The notes under the pieces are model-generated. The model made no database searches. It saw nothing but the letters and a program-made list of their open reading frames with translations, and was not told the origin of the DNA. The position numbers and the translations under genes were made by a program. This document shows positions 34,646-48,053 of a stretch of DNA of 64,000 nucleotides, piece by piece (within the stretch, counting starts at the first letter, position 1; each line of letters opens with the position of its first letter). The stretch is from Gyromitra esculenta (taxonomy: Eukaryota > Ascomycota > Pezizomycetes > Pezizales > Discinaceae). Where the stretch lies: positions 186,001-250,000 of the forward strand of contig JBCAML010000015.1 of assembly GCA_038503075.1 (NCBI GenBank), in the 5' to 3' direction.

Positions 34646-37600
34646 TACTATGAAAATAATGATTTATCATACAATATCACTCGACTATTGACTTCTAACA
34701 ATTTACGAGAAGCCGAAATTCTCGGCATCACGCAGCACATATCTTTTCCACAGCGATCTACAGTCAGTTCTACGATGAGCTATTCCAGAATTATACATGA
34801 AAGCTCTTAGGATAGCCGTGTGGGGTCTAGACAATTGCGGGGGACTTTCCTTTGTACCAAGTTCGAGTGATATTTTATGGACGCGGACTTGGCATCTATT
34901 ATTTCGACCTTATAAAGTAAAGTGTGCCAGCTGATCAATCAAATGGAATGTAACTCGCCTTTCTCTGACTGTGTAGGTGCCGATGCTTATTCAGCCCAGC
35001 GTATTAGTCCCATTAAGGTTATCCCTCTAGGGGGCTTGATGCCTTGCCAAACCCAACTTGGGAATAAAGGTACGTATAACAGGTTACTGCGCTTATGGTG
35101 GACTGGTGGGGTGGGGTTTAGCTCGCCTTTACGAGAGAAATTAGTGCACTTCTTCTGCAAAAGAGAGAATTGGTAACTATGAGTAATCCCTGGTTAACTG
35201 TAACTATTATAACCCTGTACGTGGCATCAAAACCACCGACTCACAGATAGCAAATACGTATCAGCCGCGTCAGACTTGGAGTACTTCTTGGTCAGACATT
35301 TTGAGTGACGCCTCACCAAGAATTGTAGTCGACTTTACTCAAGCTACGCGAATAGTGCGAATCACAAGCTGCGCATTTATTGAAAGGTGAAGAAGTCGTA
35401 GCCACATACATTTTCGACACAATACGATATACACTTGGGTTTCTGGTGATAATATTCGAATATCAGCGGATTTCCAAGGCTGGGCTGTAATAATTAAGGT
35501 TACATGTAGGTTAGGTTTATATGAATGCATCTCAAGGAATTCGAATATCGGATGTTCGGCTTGAAATCTCAACTCTGTTTGCGTATGTTCGGCAAACTAA
35601 CTGGATTTGGGTTCTACGTTACTACCCGGCCCTCAGCTTGCGAATTCTCAACCACTCCAGAAATAAATGATCATATGATTTTGCCTTTCGTGGCGAAGGT
35701 GAGATGTTAATTGCGACTAAACACAATGCCCACACGAGGACAGGTTAATGTCCGCGATTGCCGCCGTAAACGTTGTGATTTCGTCCATCTTTTTCCTGTT
35801 TGGATTCCGGTATTCCAAACGTCTGTATACTGTAGAGCCATTATTCATGTGTCTAAATTCGGAAGGTGGGTTGGTGTCACCAGTGTGCTGCTATACGGGG
35901 AAGCACACCTTCGGTCCTGGAGATAGTCGGTTTCCCCGGCCTCGGACCTCTGCCGGTTTAAGGCCTATATTTTCACTGGTCCAGGCCGCAGCATCCACAG
36001 GATTTGCAGGGCTCCAGACAACACAGGAAGCAACCCATATCTCCTCCGCCTTGTGATCAGCGTCCTGGTGCAGAGAAAAATTGGTAAGGACCCTTAAATC
36101 TCTTCTTTTTTCTTTTTTTCTTTTCTTTTGGAAGACCTTTGGCGAGGTCCGGATCCAGGCATCAGATCAAAGATCACCAAAAGGATTGACGTTGGAATAA
36201 GGCCTGGCTGATCCCAGCTCTTGCCGCGCCGATTATGCGTTTGGCCAAAAGAGTTTGCAGAGAACTCGCGTGCCGCGGTATCCAGGCGATCAACTGTCAA
36301 GTGTATGCCAATATAGAACTTCGTCTTTATTCGCAGCTGTGCGAGATCCCTACCCGACCAACCTTGAAGGTGGGTGCCGATATTAATGTCGAAAAAACTG
36401 TTAAATCACAGTGTTACGATTCAAAACCCATTTCGGACCGATCAGTGGTAATCGGAGATCCTTGCGCCATTTCCCCCGGGCACAAAGTCCGATGCTATTC
36501 AAGGAGCGCGATGCTTTCCCATCTCACAAAAAAATCGTTTAGAAACTCGTCTCCAAACATCTAAATCTCCACAGTTTTCAACGCATCGATTATTCGATCA
36601 GTACAAGGAATACTGCAGTATACCTTGTACTTCCTGCCGCTGCCGCAGAGACTCCCCTTCCGCCTGAAACTCTTGAAGCTACATGTGTCCATGAGTCTGA
36701 CCTTGGACCTAGCTTGGCGGTTGTACAACATGCTGTCATGTCCAAAAGAAACGCGTACATCGATCTAATCAACTGGTATCGGTCCTGGTGTGTTCCTGCA
36801 AGGGATTACATTTAGTATCAAATTAACCTTCTCCATATGCTCCATCTTCATAACCTCATAGCATTTGGTCATATGTAAGAGTTGCCGTAACTGGCGAGGC
36901 TTGAGCATCCCGTGAAGAAACTACGCAGAAAAAGCAACGCCAAAATCAGGAACACAACCTGCAGGGTTGCGGTATTTCGAATCGAGCGTGAATGCAATGC
37001 CTCTCCTTAGCGTCAAATTTGAATTTCAACTTGCAGGCGGCTCACAAATAGTCTTACTCACAATTTCTCACTCGTCAGTGGCTGGGCGTGGGGGGGATCA
37101 CCAAAAGCGTGTTTTCCCCACGGGGTATACGCCTCTAACGCAAATACCTGCATGAGGCATATATAAGTCTCAAATTCTCAAGAGCCGTGGACCAATTTTG
37201 AAGAATGGGTAGTTTTACGGTGCAAATAAGCGACTCGAAACTACTTGTGGCAAAACAGAGTCTGGACTCGCCAGAATTCTAGTTATGAGGTGGTCACCAT
37301 AAGTAAAGGTACGGTTCCGTTGATCACGGTAATCCGTCGATTAAAACCCCACGTCTCCCCACAGATTCCGCTTGCGCTAGCTCTGATACTCTATAGTTTG
37401 AATTCAATCGAAATTCAAAGTTTTTTTTTTGATCGCTCAATCTTTTGATCGAATTGTGCAAGATCACCTACGAGAAACCCCCACCCTACCATAAGGAAAG
37501 ACAACGTGCTCGACGTCTTGCTTAAGTAGGATAACCAAAATTCCAAGCGTGGCCAGTACAGCGTCACCTCAGTTAATAATTCAGTTCAGATTCTCAGGTC

Positions 37601-40600
37601 CTCATACTTCAAACGAATCACTCACCTCGGCCAACTAATTTTTAATTATCCACTCGATGGGAGGAAGCCTGGTTTGAAGCTGGAGGTTTTGGAATTGAAC
37701 TAGGTATCCATAGAAATGGATCCGTGCGCAACGCTCATGCTAGCGACACGTTTTATAGAAATATCAATTACCAAATTACGATTGTTTTAGGTCCGGCGTC
37801 TATTTCAAAACGAAAGGTGCGTTTTCATTTCACTGACACTACATTATTTGCGGTATCAAAGCATGTGCTCTGTGTAAAAAACTTGGTCATATACTTAAGA
37901 AAGCACGAAAATTAAATTGGAGCCTGTTCACACCGATGGGGTGCGTAGTTGAACTAATCGTGACGATAGATGGTTCTATAAACAATCTTTCGGCAGTTTC
38001 CGCGTATCAGAGATTTAAGTAGCACTAAACGGCACCTCAGTACGACTGGATTTTCAAATTGTCTATTTTAGAAAGTTTGTGAAGACGACAGCATCCTTCG
38101 CATACAACAGACGCCTTTGTGGTATAGTTTCTTCATACCCGATCACTCGCTGATCAAGTTGTATATTAGAGGAGACAATAACAATCACCCGTTGTAGGGG
38201 AAAATTTGATAAGATTATATCTTTTTGTTGATTTGTTGGATCAGATGTCTAGAATCCTTTGAAAATCGTCTTCTCTTCCAAAAGGCATGTTCATAAGTTG
38301 CGTCTGATGACGCAACGCAACGCAAAATCACAATCACTAAATTTTTCAACACACCCTAAGTGGTCACTGTAGTGGCCAATTGTAAATGCTTGCATAAACC
38401 CTGTTATCCGCTCTCTGAAATTAGATCGGCTATTGGTAGATGAGCCTATCAGACTTATCCATAATCAGAGTCCTAGATTATGACAAATTTCTCCACGTTA
38501 GTAAAAATCATTCTTAGTCTAAACCAGAAGCAGCCATATTCGATTGAGTTACCTCCGGGAGAATATCCGATTCATTCCTAGGAAGTATCCGATCATGATA
38601 CTGATACGTGCACATTTCCACCACTAATCCGTCATTGCGGAAACGACGCTGAATTAAGGTCTACTTAGTATAATAAACCTCATCCTTCAGCTGTACACTA
38701 ATGTAAAGCTTCTGCCAAGAAAAGGATTCTGGCCCCAGGTCTGTTTGGAACATGTGGGATGACAAAGTTGGACCGAGTGACTCGTCGTGATTCAGCTTTC
38801 TGACCTGGTTCCTGCCCAGCTATCTGCGTCCATAACTACTACTTCTAGAAAATTGATCTAGAGTAACCATCCTATATGACCATCTCCTATACTAAGAAGC
38901 CTCGGGCCTATGGGAATGCAAAACCCGTTTACATGCCCGAGATCTGGCATCGGCGTTATCATCGGACCGGATGTTTCATACGAATAGAAAGGAGTAGTTT
39001 TCCAAAACCCAGCACCCCTTTTAAGCTTAATGTCTATTATGCATCGGCTAGGGATCGCTGCGAAACATATAGTTTCCACTCCGGGTTTCTTACGAGGAGA
39101 TGTCACGAAATCTATGCTCGATGCCGAGATGCCATGGCTACCATGCAGTTCAGTTGGAAATTTAATCTTCGATGGGGAAAGCATGTAGTTCAGATAGCGA
39201 AATTTTGCAGCGATCTAAAATTTAAGAAAAATTTATTACTATTCTCTCTCAGAAAAAATTTCAATATATTCTACTTCTTAACTATCCTCCTGAAACCTAA
39301 TTTTGGGAGAATATATTCCGTTTTTCTGCGCAATCCGAGGAGAATTAGGCGGCTGGGGTATATAAGGTAGGGTAACCACTTAAAGTCTCACCGTATCGGA
39401 TAGCACAGTTTGTGGTCTTGATTCTTGATTCACATCAAATAGGTACCGATCTCACGGAGTTTGGCGGTTGGTAGGGTGCAAAATTGATTCACTCGTTTAT
39501 CTTCGGGAATCTGTTTTTTTCCTCTCCAAGCAGCTTCTTCCCCTCTCCTCTACCCAATGTGCTGTCCTTGATTTCCGATATCTTGGTTCAGTGATCGGGG
39601 TCAGATGTAAATGACGTACATTCCCGGGCAATTAGATAAGAACACTGGAATCCTCTACATATATGCTAGTGTTGCGTATGCACGTGCGTGTGAATGCTTC
39701 TCATGTACGAGCGTTACACAATATTGTGGGGTTCTGAATCATGAAACAGACAACTCAGGGTTTGAATAACCAGGTCATTTTTTTTTGCGTAATTTGACAT
39801 TTTTCTACATTTTTTTTCTTCCCATCTGATATAGTGGAGAATTTCGTTGCGAAAATAGAAGCTGGAAGGTAGTGTTTCTCAGCACCTTCCCCTCCTCCCC
39901 TCTTCCCTTTAAATCTCATGATGTTTTTGATTGGGTTGGTCCCACGTAACAATCGCCAGTGGGCTGACAACGCAGCAACTAAGGTAAAATACACCTGAGC
40001 AAGTATGCAGTTCATTTAAACACCCAATTATCGACTTATTTTTTGCACTGCGGGGGACGCACGAGTTAAATTATACGTGTACTCCTATTCTTCATAGATC
40101 GGTAGTTGATAGTGAATGTTTTGAAGCCAGAGTCGACCCCTGCGGGGTTATCTCACGATGATTTCTAGAGCGTTGCAAGCGGTGACCATGCATGCATCGG
40201 AACTCTTGTGCCCACCTATAGTTGTGTCTTTCATATCTCTAGGTCACCCAACAGGGTGCTGGTTGGCCTGTAAAGGCGGCGCGAGATATGGGCTGAAGAC
40301 ATTGAAAACCCGATATCCAGAAGTACATACACGATCCTTTTCTTTCTTTTTTCTTTCCTTAAGCGATTCTGATAGATAAAAAGAATGGAGCAGTGCAACC
40401 ACAAAATGATCTTTAGAGTCCGTGATCGAAATTATGATATTAAGTAGCTATCTCCAGATATTTAAGATTGCTCTCGTCGTCCCAGTATCTCCCACAAGCT
40501 ACAGATCTACAGCAGCAACAATTAGGCTACGCCATCCGAGGACCTACTCCCAAGAACTCGGATACCACCTAAGATCAGGTGGCTACCCGTAGAAAGGGGC

Positions 40601-42106
40601 TCAAAGAAATATATATGTGTGTCGATGAGGCTCAAAAAGAGGGGCAGTGAGGGGCAGTGAGGATGGTGGGTTCAGGGTCCGATAGTAAACAGGGCGGTGC
40701 CCTATCCACTATCGATAAGCTTGATGGCAACTTGTTACCTGACAGATGGGTCTAAATACCGATAAGCGGAATATGCAAACTGCACAGCCAAAGAGAAACA
40801 AGGAAATACCTGGCAGAACACACAGCATCTTGTGCAGAAAAAAACGGCCCATCGAGCTGTATGTGCGTGCACAGAACATTGTTCTCGTTCGATGTCAACG
40901 TCATAGGACAGGCTGTCGGATTTTTCTGACAGAAATCCTTGATCTTTCTAGCATATTATTGAATTACGCTACCGCAAGTCTGCTATTCCGTGCGCACATC
41001 TCGCATCGGAGGGAAACAATGGGATTAGCAGCGGCGAGAGGACGCAGGGCGGCTCCCGCGGCGGTACATCCTTCCTAAAAACATTTTCTCGTGTTGGGCT
41101 CCGGCAAAATACAAATATGATGCGAGGAATGTTGCCTGGCCGACTCTGCCTCCTCAGAAGGGGTAATATAAAATACAAAATCCTAAAGAAGTAGAGATAA
41201 AGAATAGAAAAAAGCAAAAAATCGCGCAAACCCAAAACCACTAAAGGCCGAATTACTTAAACTTCTTTTTCAGCAATGGCTAGCGCTAGTGCCCATCACT
41301 GCCTGTATATCTTAATCTCTTGGGTGAGTATAGCAGATGCACGATGCAATGTGAGCTTCTGGCCTTTCCATATCCCAAGGTTGCTGCCGAGATGATGATC
41401 TTGCTGCTTTTTCCAGCTGGTGAACGCGATGGGTAAACTAGGTATAGGGCTCGGCAAGAAAACCGTTCTCTAGATATGATTCTATCACACTTGTCCTTCA
41501 GTTTCCCTTTCCATTTAAGTCAGGGATATCACGGAATAGGTTCAAGCACCGCCTGACTTGGCTTTTCAATGGGACTTCTTCTACAAATTAGGATACGGGA
41601 CGTCATAGTAGTATGTAAATAGACAACATAAGTCGGCTTGTTCTTTCAACTTTATTTTTGCATTCAGAGACCTGACAAGTTAGGATTACATGTACTCCAC
41701 ATATGTGCAGGGAAGGTGATATATCGGTCCAGTTGTAATTCAGCCTGATGAACCCGAGATCTTCAAATGTGTTTTTGTTCATTGGGCGGCTAACGGAAAC
41801 CGAAAGTATGATGGTTCAGGACCCATGGTCAACAGAGCTTGGTTGCAGGTTATGGGATTGTACCGGTATCCTTTTGCCTCGAGAGTTTTTTCTGCCTTTT
41901 TCTTGCCACGATCACCAATGGCAACTACCGACTTCAATTCTACAAATTACGAAAAGGAACGGGACAAAAAAAGGTACCAATTAAAGTGTAATTAGACCGA
42001 CGAAACGCTAGAAAGAACTAGTGTGAGCGAAAACCATCCCCACCATGATAGTTATGTAGTAGCGGAAGAAACCAATTGTGACCATTCTGGATTTTGCCGT
42101 ATCATA

Positions 42107-42676
42107 TCACGGCTTCTTGGCATAGCTGAAAAACTCACGGCCCTCGTTCTGATATTTCTCAATCAGTGATCGACAACATGGGCGCGCTGCAAGACATGCC
42201 TTCTTATGCGAAAACCCTCTGAAACGTGGTTATCTACGGCTCGTTGTTTTTTCAGAATTTATGTGTATGTAGAGCGTTTACTTAGCATAGAAAAGGTATC
42301 TTGATCATGATCGCTTTTTTTTCATACATACGACGGCATGGGAAGCTCTATCATTGCCACCCAGATACAGGAGTTTATGTACCCATCTTTCAGGCCTAGT
42401 GTGCTTATGGATTACCTCGAAATTGAGATCCAAGCATCCTAATTCACCCTGGAAACTGTGTATCATATTGGCGTATCGCCACTGGTCAAAAGGGCCCAAT
42501 GGAATTCGCACGGGAATCATCGTGAGGGCCTTCAAACACCCGGCGTTTCGACTTCGATGCCGTATTGGTCCGACGGGAAGATCAGAGTCTATCCGACCAC
42601 CGACATGAAAAATACACTTTATGCCTGAACGGCTCCTTCCGAAGTTACCAATGCTGTATGCGCTCAAGTCTTTTTG
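42107..42676 (-). CDS. Candidate 3' part of a gene, two exons
   Basis: On the minus strand a 115-codon open stretch (42676-42332) lies between an AATAG acceptor-like site and a GTATGT donor. It can join in phase to a 30-codon terminal piece (42199-42107) after an AAGAAG acceptor. The second piece reads ACLAARPCC, LIEKYQNEG and FFSYAKKP before TGA. I recognise no family and no upstream exon with a start codon. Composition is high in C, H, R and W, so chance openness is a real alternative. Confidence 0.22.
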
Positions 42677-44118
42677 CTATTATCATTGCTGTATATGTAC
42701 CTGGTGTCTGTATATTGCCTCGGCGGTTGTTTAAATTATGACATGTCCCGGAGATCAAGGTAAGAAATGTCTTTTACTTAGATAGCGGCGGAGTGAGCGG
42801 GCAGATCTACATCTCGGATAAATGCCAACCACGCGAGCGAGAGACATCGTATCCTGGTAAATAAATGTATTTGTTTCTTGCGTATTCAATCCTCATGATG
42901 TTTTTTTGCCTGGCAAAACTCCACCGGGCAACGCCAAGCAACCTGGAAGCGAAATTCCAAGACTTATCCCAGCGGAAGCAATGCCCCTTAAGGCTATTGA
43001 TAGACGCAGAAGCAGTTCGTCATCCAGGGGCGAAGCTTCTTTCTGGAACCAAACACCTCACGAGGAAACAAGTAACAGCAGGTTTGGAGCAGATTAGGAG
43101 GGTAAAACCGAGGAAGTTTACCATTTTAACAGTTTAGTTAACTTATTCTTAAGCATCCGGAACTGCGGGTCCGCTCGAATATATCAAACGTCCGTGTGCC
43201 AATGGGAAATCGGGTGCCCACATTAGCAAGCGGTAACAATTCGAAGTTATGATGCTACCAATCATCGTTGCAATATCGCTTGAGGGTCACGTTTTATATT
43301 CATTTATGTCCACTTTTTAAATCTGTTTTCGTTATATGCGATGGATTATGTCTAGCACGCTACTCTGCATCCGCCCAGCCTTGCATCAACTGTGCTTTGA
43401 TGCGCGAGGTCCCAGCCTAAATTGGAATATTCTAAAGGGGGCTAGAGAACTGAGAAACGCGGCGCAACGCGCGCGCCACATCGTGATCAGTATTGCGAGA
43501 GGTGTGACAAGACAAGCGTGGGACATTTTCCCATGGAAAAAAAGAAAGCGAGCTCGGATTCTTTCCTGGACCGAGCGAGGCCCAAGACAAGGTGACGCGA
43601 CGCGACTTGCTCTGAGCCGGCCATACCCACCGCGGAATCCCGATATCCGCGCGCGAGGCAACCCCATTTGCTACCGAGGGTCTAGTGGGAACCATGACGG
43701 GAGCCGTGGGGGGAGAAACGAGAAAAGGGACGGGAAGAGGAGGAGAATGGACCGTGGGGCTGATAGTTTTGGGCCACCGAAAATCCCTAAAGAGCTTTGT
43801 GTGGTTACTCAAGAAAATATAGCAGGGGTCTAACGTTCAACGGTTTTAACACCAGCAGTACCTGTATTCCTAACTGTCACGAACTCTTGCTTCATATAAC
43901 TATAAGCATGTAGTGTTTTTTTTGTACTTTTGGAGAAAAAATCCGGCGGAGCAGAAAGGTGCATATATATATTCTATATCATAATCGTTTATAGGATTAA
44001 AGGTTCTCTCCGCTGGGATCCGATTTTTTTGTTGGTTGCTGGGAAAATAATGTGGCTGACTTTGGTGCACGAAGCATGGCTGCTGTAACACGATTCTCTT
44101 AATAGTCATGTGCCCCCA

Positions 44119-44257
44119 TACTTTATGAAATAAAGTGCAGTAGCAAGCGCCAGTACTTTATGAAATAAAGTGCAGTAGCAAGCGCCAGTACTTTATGAAA
44201 TAAAGTGCAGTAGCAAGCGCCATACTTTATGAAATAAAGTGCAGTAGCAAGCGCCAG
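44119..44257. repeat. 35-bp tandem array, four copies, palindromic core
   Basis: Four head-to-tail copies of a 35-bp unit that starts TACTTTATGAAATAAAGTGC and ends GTAGCAAGCGCCAG; the third copy lacks one G. Each unit contains the inverted pair ACTTTAT/ATAAAGT around GA, so each could form a small hairpin. The copies are otherwise identical, indicating recent expansion. Confidence 0.9.
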
Positions 44258-45443
44258 TACTTTTACTATCGATGACAGATGTCAAGAATATCGTGAGTTG
44301 TGGTCAATCTAATCACTACCCGTGCTGTATGGCTTTGTCCTAGGATATGCGGTGAGTGGGAAGTAAAAAAAAACTTATCTTATTTTTTTTGACACGTTGG
44401 TGCGCACGGGATCAACCCCCCAAAGCCGGATTCTTCCCGGAGAGACTGGGCTGAGCGGACATATAGCAAAGTTGAAACAAGTTCACGATACTTTTGCATT
44501 GGAGTAGCAATTAGCAAAGGGACGGTGGCCGCAGTGGATAGCTTTCGACAGGGGAGTACGCAATAGTTGAGAATTAATAATGACCCATTAAGGGAGACCG
44601 AGAACGGGGGTTTATCCAGCGAAGCGAAGTCAAAGCCCGGACGCTGTGTGTGGCTTACTGACGCAAACTCGATCTTCCGGCCCAATGAGCATTTTGGGCG
44701 ATGATTTGGGATGGCTCAAGAAAATCTGGGGTCATGCGGGCAATCGAAGAGGGAAAGGAGGTTGTCTTACCCTTGTCATTGCCAGTTCATCGAAGAGAGC
44801 GAGATGCGATGGAAAGATACCTATTAGGAGGTGTCCAGAATAATACCAATATTCTCAATAAATATCAAGTCTCCCTCGACAGAATAAGCGCATGGGGCGA
44901 ACTGAAACGAGCACATTTACAAAATAAGGTGGAGGATTGAAAGGGTATACAGAAGTGTGCTTTTATTTGCGCAAGAAGGAGCAAATACGAGTTTCGAGGG
45001 TTTAAACGTCAGTGATGGGAAAAATGGCGGCCCAGTTGACAATTGTATTGATCTGTTACTAGGAACGGAAGTTGAGCGATCAATTTAGGAGGTAAGAGTA
45101 TTTTGATCCCAGGGGTCTCTGCAAGAAATTTCGGATGAACGCGCCTACTGGAGATTGAGCGGCCGAGCACTATTTGCATTGTTTCTCGTTTCTATGCTTA
45201 TTTCTCGAAAAGCCAGGAACCCGTGCGTGCCTACCGAAATGATCGGATGAATTGTAGCTCTGATGGAGGCTGGATGGGCAAACACCATATGAGACATGAT
45301 ACGCCATCGCTAGCCAAACACAACGGCTGTTCAGAGAAAGTGATATGAAATCACAGAGAAAAAAGCAATGTTGCACTGACCATACTGGATCTGTAAAGCT
45401 ATGCATTTCAAAGGCTTATGAACGTATCGCTTGGCAGGGCTTT

Positions 45444-45469
45444 GGTGTCTGCTTCCAAAAGCAGACACC
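45444..45469. repeat. Perfect 11-bp-arm hairpin
   Basis: GGTGTCTGCTT and AAGCAGACACC are exact complements separated by a CCAA loop. It lies in gene-poor sequence and is not next to a stop codon, so a gene terminator role is not supported. Confidence 0.7.
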
Positions 45470-46799
45470 AGCATCGCGTGCACTTGACGGTTACAGTTTG
45501 GGTTGATACCTTCCTGATCACGCTTTATTGCTTAGCCTTTCTTACTATTTCGTGGGACAAGATTTCGGGTCTTAATAACGGAGTGATTTAAGTGGGTAGG
45601 TAAGAGTACGAATTAAAGCATGAAATAATACCAACTTTATTCACTGGTGTGTCTTTATTGAATAGATTAAGGATGTGATATCTGTTTTCTGATTTCTATC
45701 TTTGTGGATAAAAGTTACTAGTCTAGTACTCCTTCTAAAGGTATCCACACCGGAGGCAGAGTTGAGTGAGTACATCTTAGCTTGTAGCTTAGCAATTCTC
45801 GGAAGCTGGGTGGGCTGAAGAGCATGATTATCCGATGAAATCTCCAGCGAATGATGCTGAGATCCAGCAACATATTAGTGGCACGGACGGAATCTCAGAA
45901 AGAGACAGGCTTCCAAGCTCTCTTGTACATACATTTTTGCCTGCCTTGTCCCATTAGCATATGTGTACATCCAAGCTCTGTCAATGTGATTGCTGCTATC
46001 ACCCTATCACATACTGACCCCTGCCAGCAAAATACGTGCTGCTTTATGGCGCAGGCAACTCTTCCCCAGCTTTTCGTTTTGCTTTTCCAAAACCTCATAC
46101 ACACCCTGAGCGGTTGAGCACCGAACAACCGACAAACCGCGACCCACATTTGCTGCATGAAAGTCAATTCGACGTCAACGAACCACAGTGACCGATACCG
46201 CAACGTACGGGACTCAAGTCTCCTGTCTGTGCCGCCGAGAGAAAGCGAGGCGAGGCGGCTGTTCGGGTCGTTGGTGTTATTCTGGCATGGGTTGGCTGTA
46301 CGTACCTGTGGTTACCTACCAGTAGCAGCCTGGTTATTTTATTTTATTTTTCTCTTATTCCTTACTCTCTCTGCTGTCTCTTGCTTTGCGGGATCGGGGA
46401 GGGATAGTACTCTAGAAAGTAGTTACAAAATAAAACAAAAATAAATAAATAAAAGTTCACTCGAATAGGTAAGAGCATAAATCTTACGGGTGATAGAGCG
46501 GAACGGGTCATGGAAGAGCGAAACGGTAGTAGGAAGCGAGGGAGACGTGTGTGCAATATGTAAATCAGGCCGAAAAATCAGCAGCAAGATTGAACCACAA
46601 GCCTGGAAGGCGCGAGAACTGGAAGACGCGAGAAAAGTGATACCTACCACGGTTCAATTGACACGATATCGTAGGACATTTGGTAAAGAGAGAGACCTCT
46701 CTTCATCTTGCTGCTTTTTGCATCCAACTCTACACCGGTACGGGACACGTTCAGGTAGACTTCCGGTTGGTTCTTAATCCAAGTCAGTTCTACATATCA

Positions 46800-48053
46800 G
46801 TCTGCTCAGTGACCAGTCTGCTCACCCAGTCGCAGCCACTCAGTCACACACATATTTGAACGAACCACCACCAACTGTCTGACACTGGTCGAGTCACTCC
46901 CCCCCGAAAACCATCTCTGGCATAGTAGTACCCAACCACGCATCATCCACTCTGCAATCCGTCTTGAGCATCTTCTATCTTTTCTTTTTTTCCTTCTCCC
47001 TGACCTGTCTTCCCGGTCAAGGACGAGAAGAAAGCAATAAACAACGGTGTCTTCGCCTTTCAAACGTTCCGTTGTTGCACTGTGAGTTTCATCCAAGCAA
47101 GTAGGCGACTGTAGTCATCTCAATTCGCCTCGTCGCTTTCGGTTCTGCTTCTTCGGGTTCGACGAGACGACTGGCAAAACAATAATAGCCCGCTCAACCA
47201 GCAATAAAAAGAGACGAACTTCAAACGAAGCCAGATCGACAAACACCGGGTGACGCAGACCCTTTTGACTACTTCTAGGCCTCTCCTGTCCGGCCATCGA
47301 GGTTGATCCTGAAGCAATTTTTCTCAGTCCTTCCAGGATATCTCGTCTACCGTCGCGATCTTCTGTAGATTGGCTTCCTCTCTGGTCTTGTTCTGCAGCG
47401 ACCATCACCATCCTTTAACATATACCAGCCACCTTGTGAGTTCTCTGACTGTTCCGTTGTGTGAGCCGTGTTGGTGGGAAATCTCCTGGCTGACTCCCGA
47501 AATTTTTCGATGGCGGTGAAGTGGCAGCAACACACTTCCTTATTACAAAAAGTTTGATTTCAGTAAGATCCACTTGCTAGAATTTTGGCTCCTGCATGAT
47601 CGCTAACCCGAAGACAACTGTCCAGTTAAGATTGTAGTATTTCGACCAGTCCTGTCATCCCCGTTGAACGACACGAAGCCACTGTGTTTTGCAGCATCTC
47701 AATTTTTTCTCAGAATTTTCAACCTGGCCGCGTTATTATCGAAAAGTGCTACAGTTTCCTCGTGTGTCTCTTCTTCTGCCAGCAAGCGGAATCAAAAGGA
47801 GCCCTTCCCCAGTTGAGGTGTCTTCAATTTATCACTCTTACGGCCGACCTTGATCGTTTTGCCATCCATCTATTATCTTCTGAGCTTTGAGCTTGGAATA
47901 AACAAGAGCTTTCATTGCATACTGTGAACTGTGGGTTCATCTCATCCAAGCCCCTCTCGTAGTGTTGCCGTCGTCCTGACTATATCGCTTCTTGAAGCCT
48001 GGCTTGCTTCTCAGCCTTGTTCGACTTCTTCCCATCAAGTGTTCTGCCGTAGT
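46800..48053 (+). promoter_or_regulatory. Long leader/promoter of the C2H2 regulator
   Basis: Over 1.2 kb upstream of the ATG at 48054 is C/T-rich and punctuated by short ATG-initiated frames, including a 68-codon frame at 47684-47890. An in-frame ATG at 47931 would add 41 residues. Long leaders with upstream frames are common for fungal regulators and suggest translational control. Leader introns cannot be placed from sequence alone. Confidence 0.45.

Larger units (their letters stand above)
33393..46799. other. 13-kb gene-poor region
   Basis: No intact recognisable gene. It contains MITE family A copy 2 (34412-34645), a 35-bp tandem array (44119-44257), a perfect hairpin (45444-45469) and a weak two-exon minus-strand candidate (42107-42676). 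Minus-strand open pieces at 38697-39184 and a stop-poor GC-rich patch at 43336-43833, open on both strands, have no identifiable domain. The length and mixed short frames look like decayed repeat DNA, but I cannot name the elements. Confidence 0.4.

Noticed and set aside
43336..43833. 165-codon plus frame and 126-codon minus frame
   Set aside because: GC-rich patch open on both strands; residues are arginine/glycine-rich without a recognisable motif.
44119..44257. Possible CRISPR-like array
   Set aside because: Units are contiguous with no unique spacers and the DNA is eukaryotic; it is a simple tandem repeat.
44701..44940. 79-codon plus-strand frame ending AHLQNKVED
   Set aside because: Protein-like tail, but short, isolated in repeat-rich spacer and without flanking exons; left out as unsupported.
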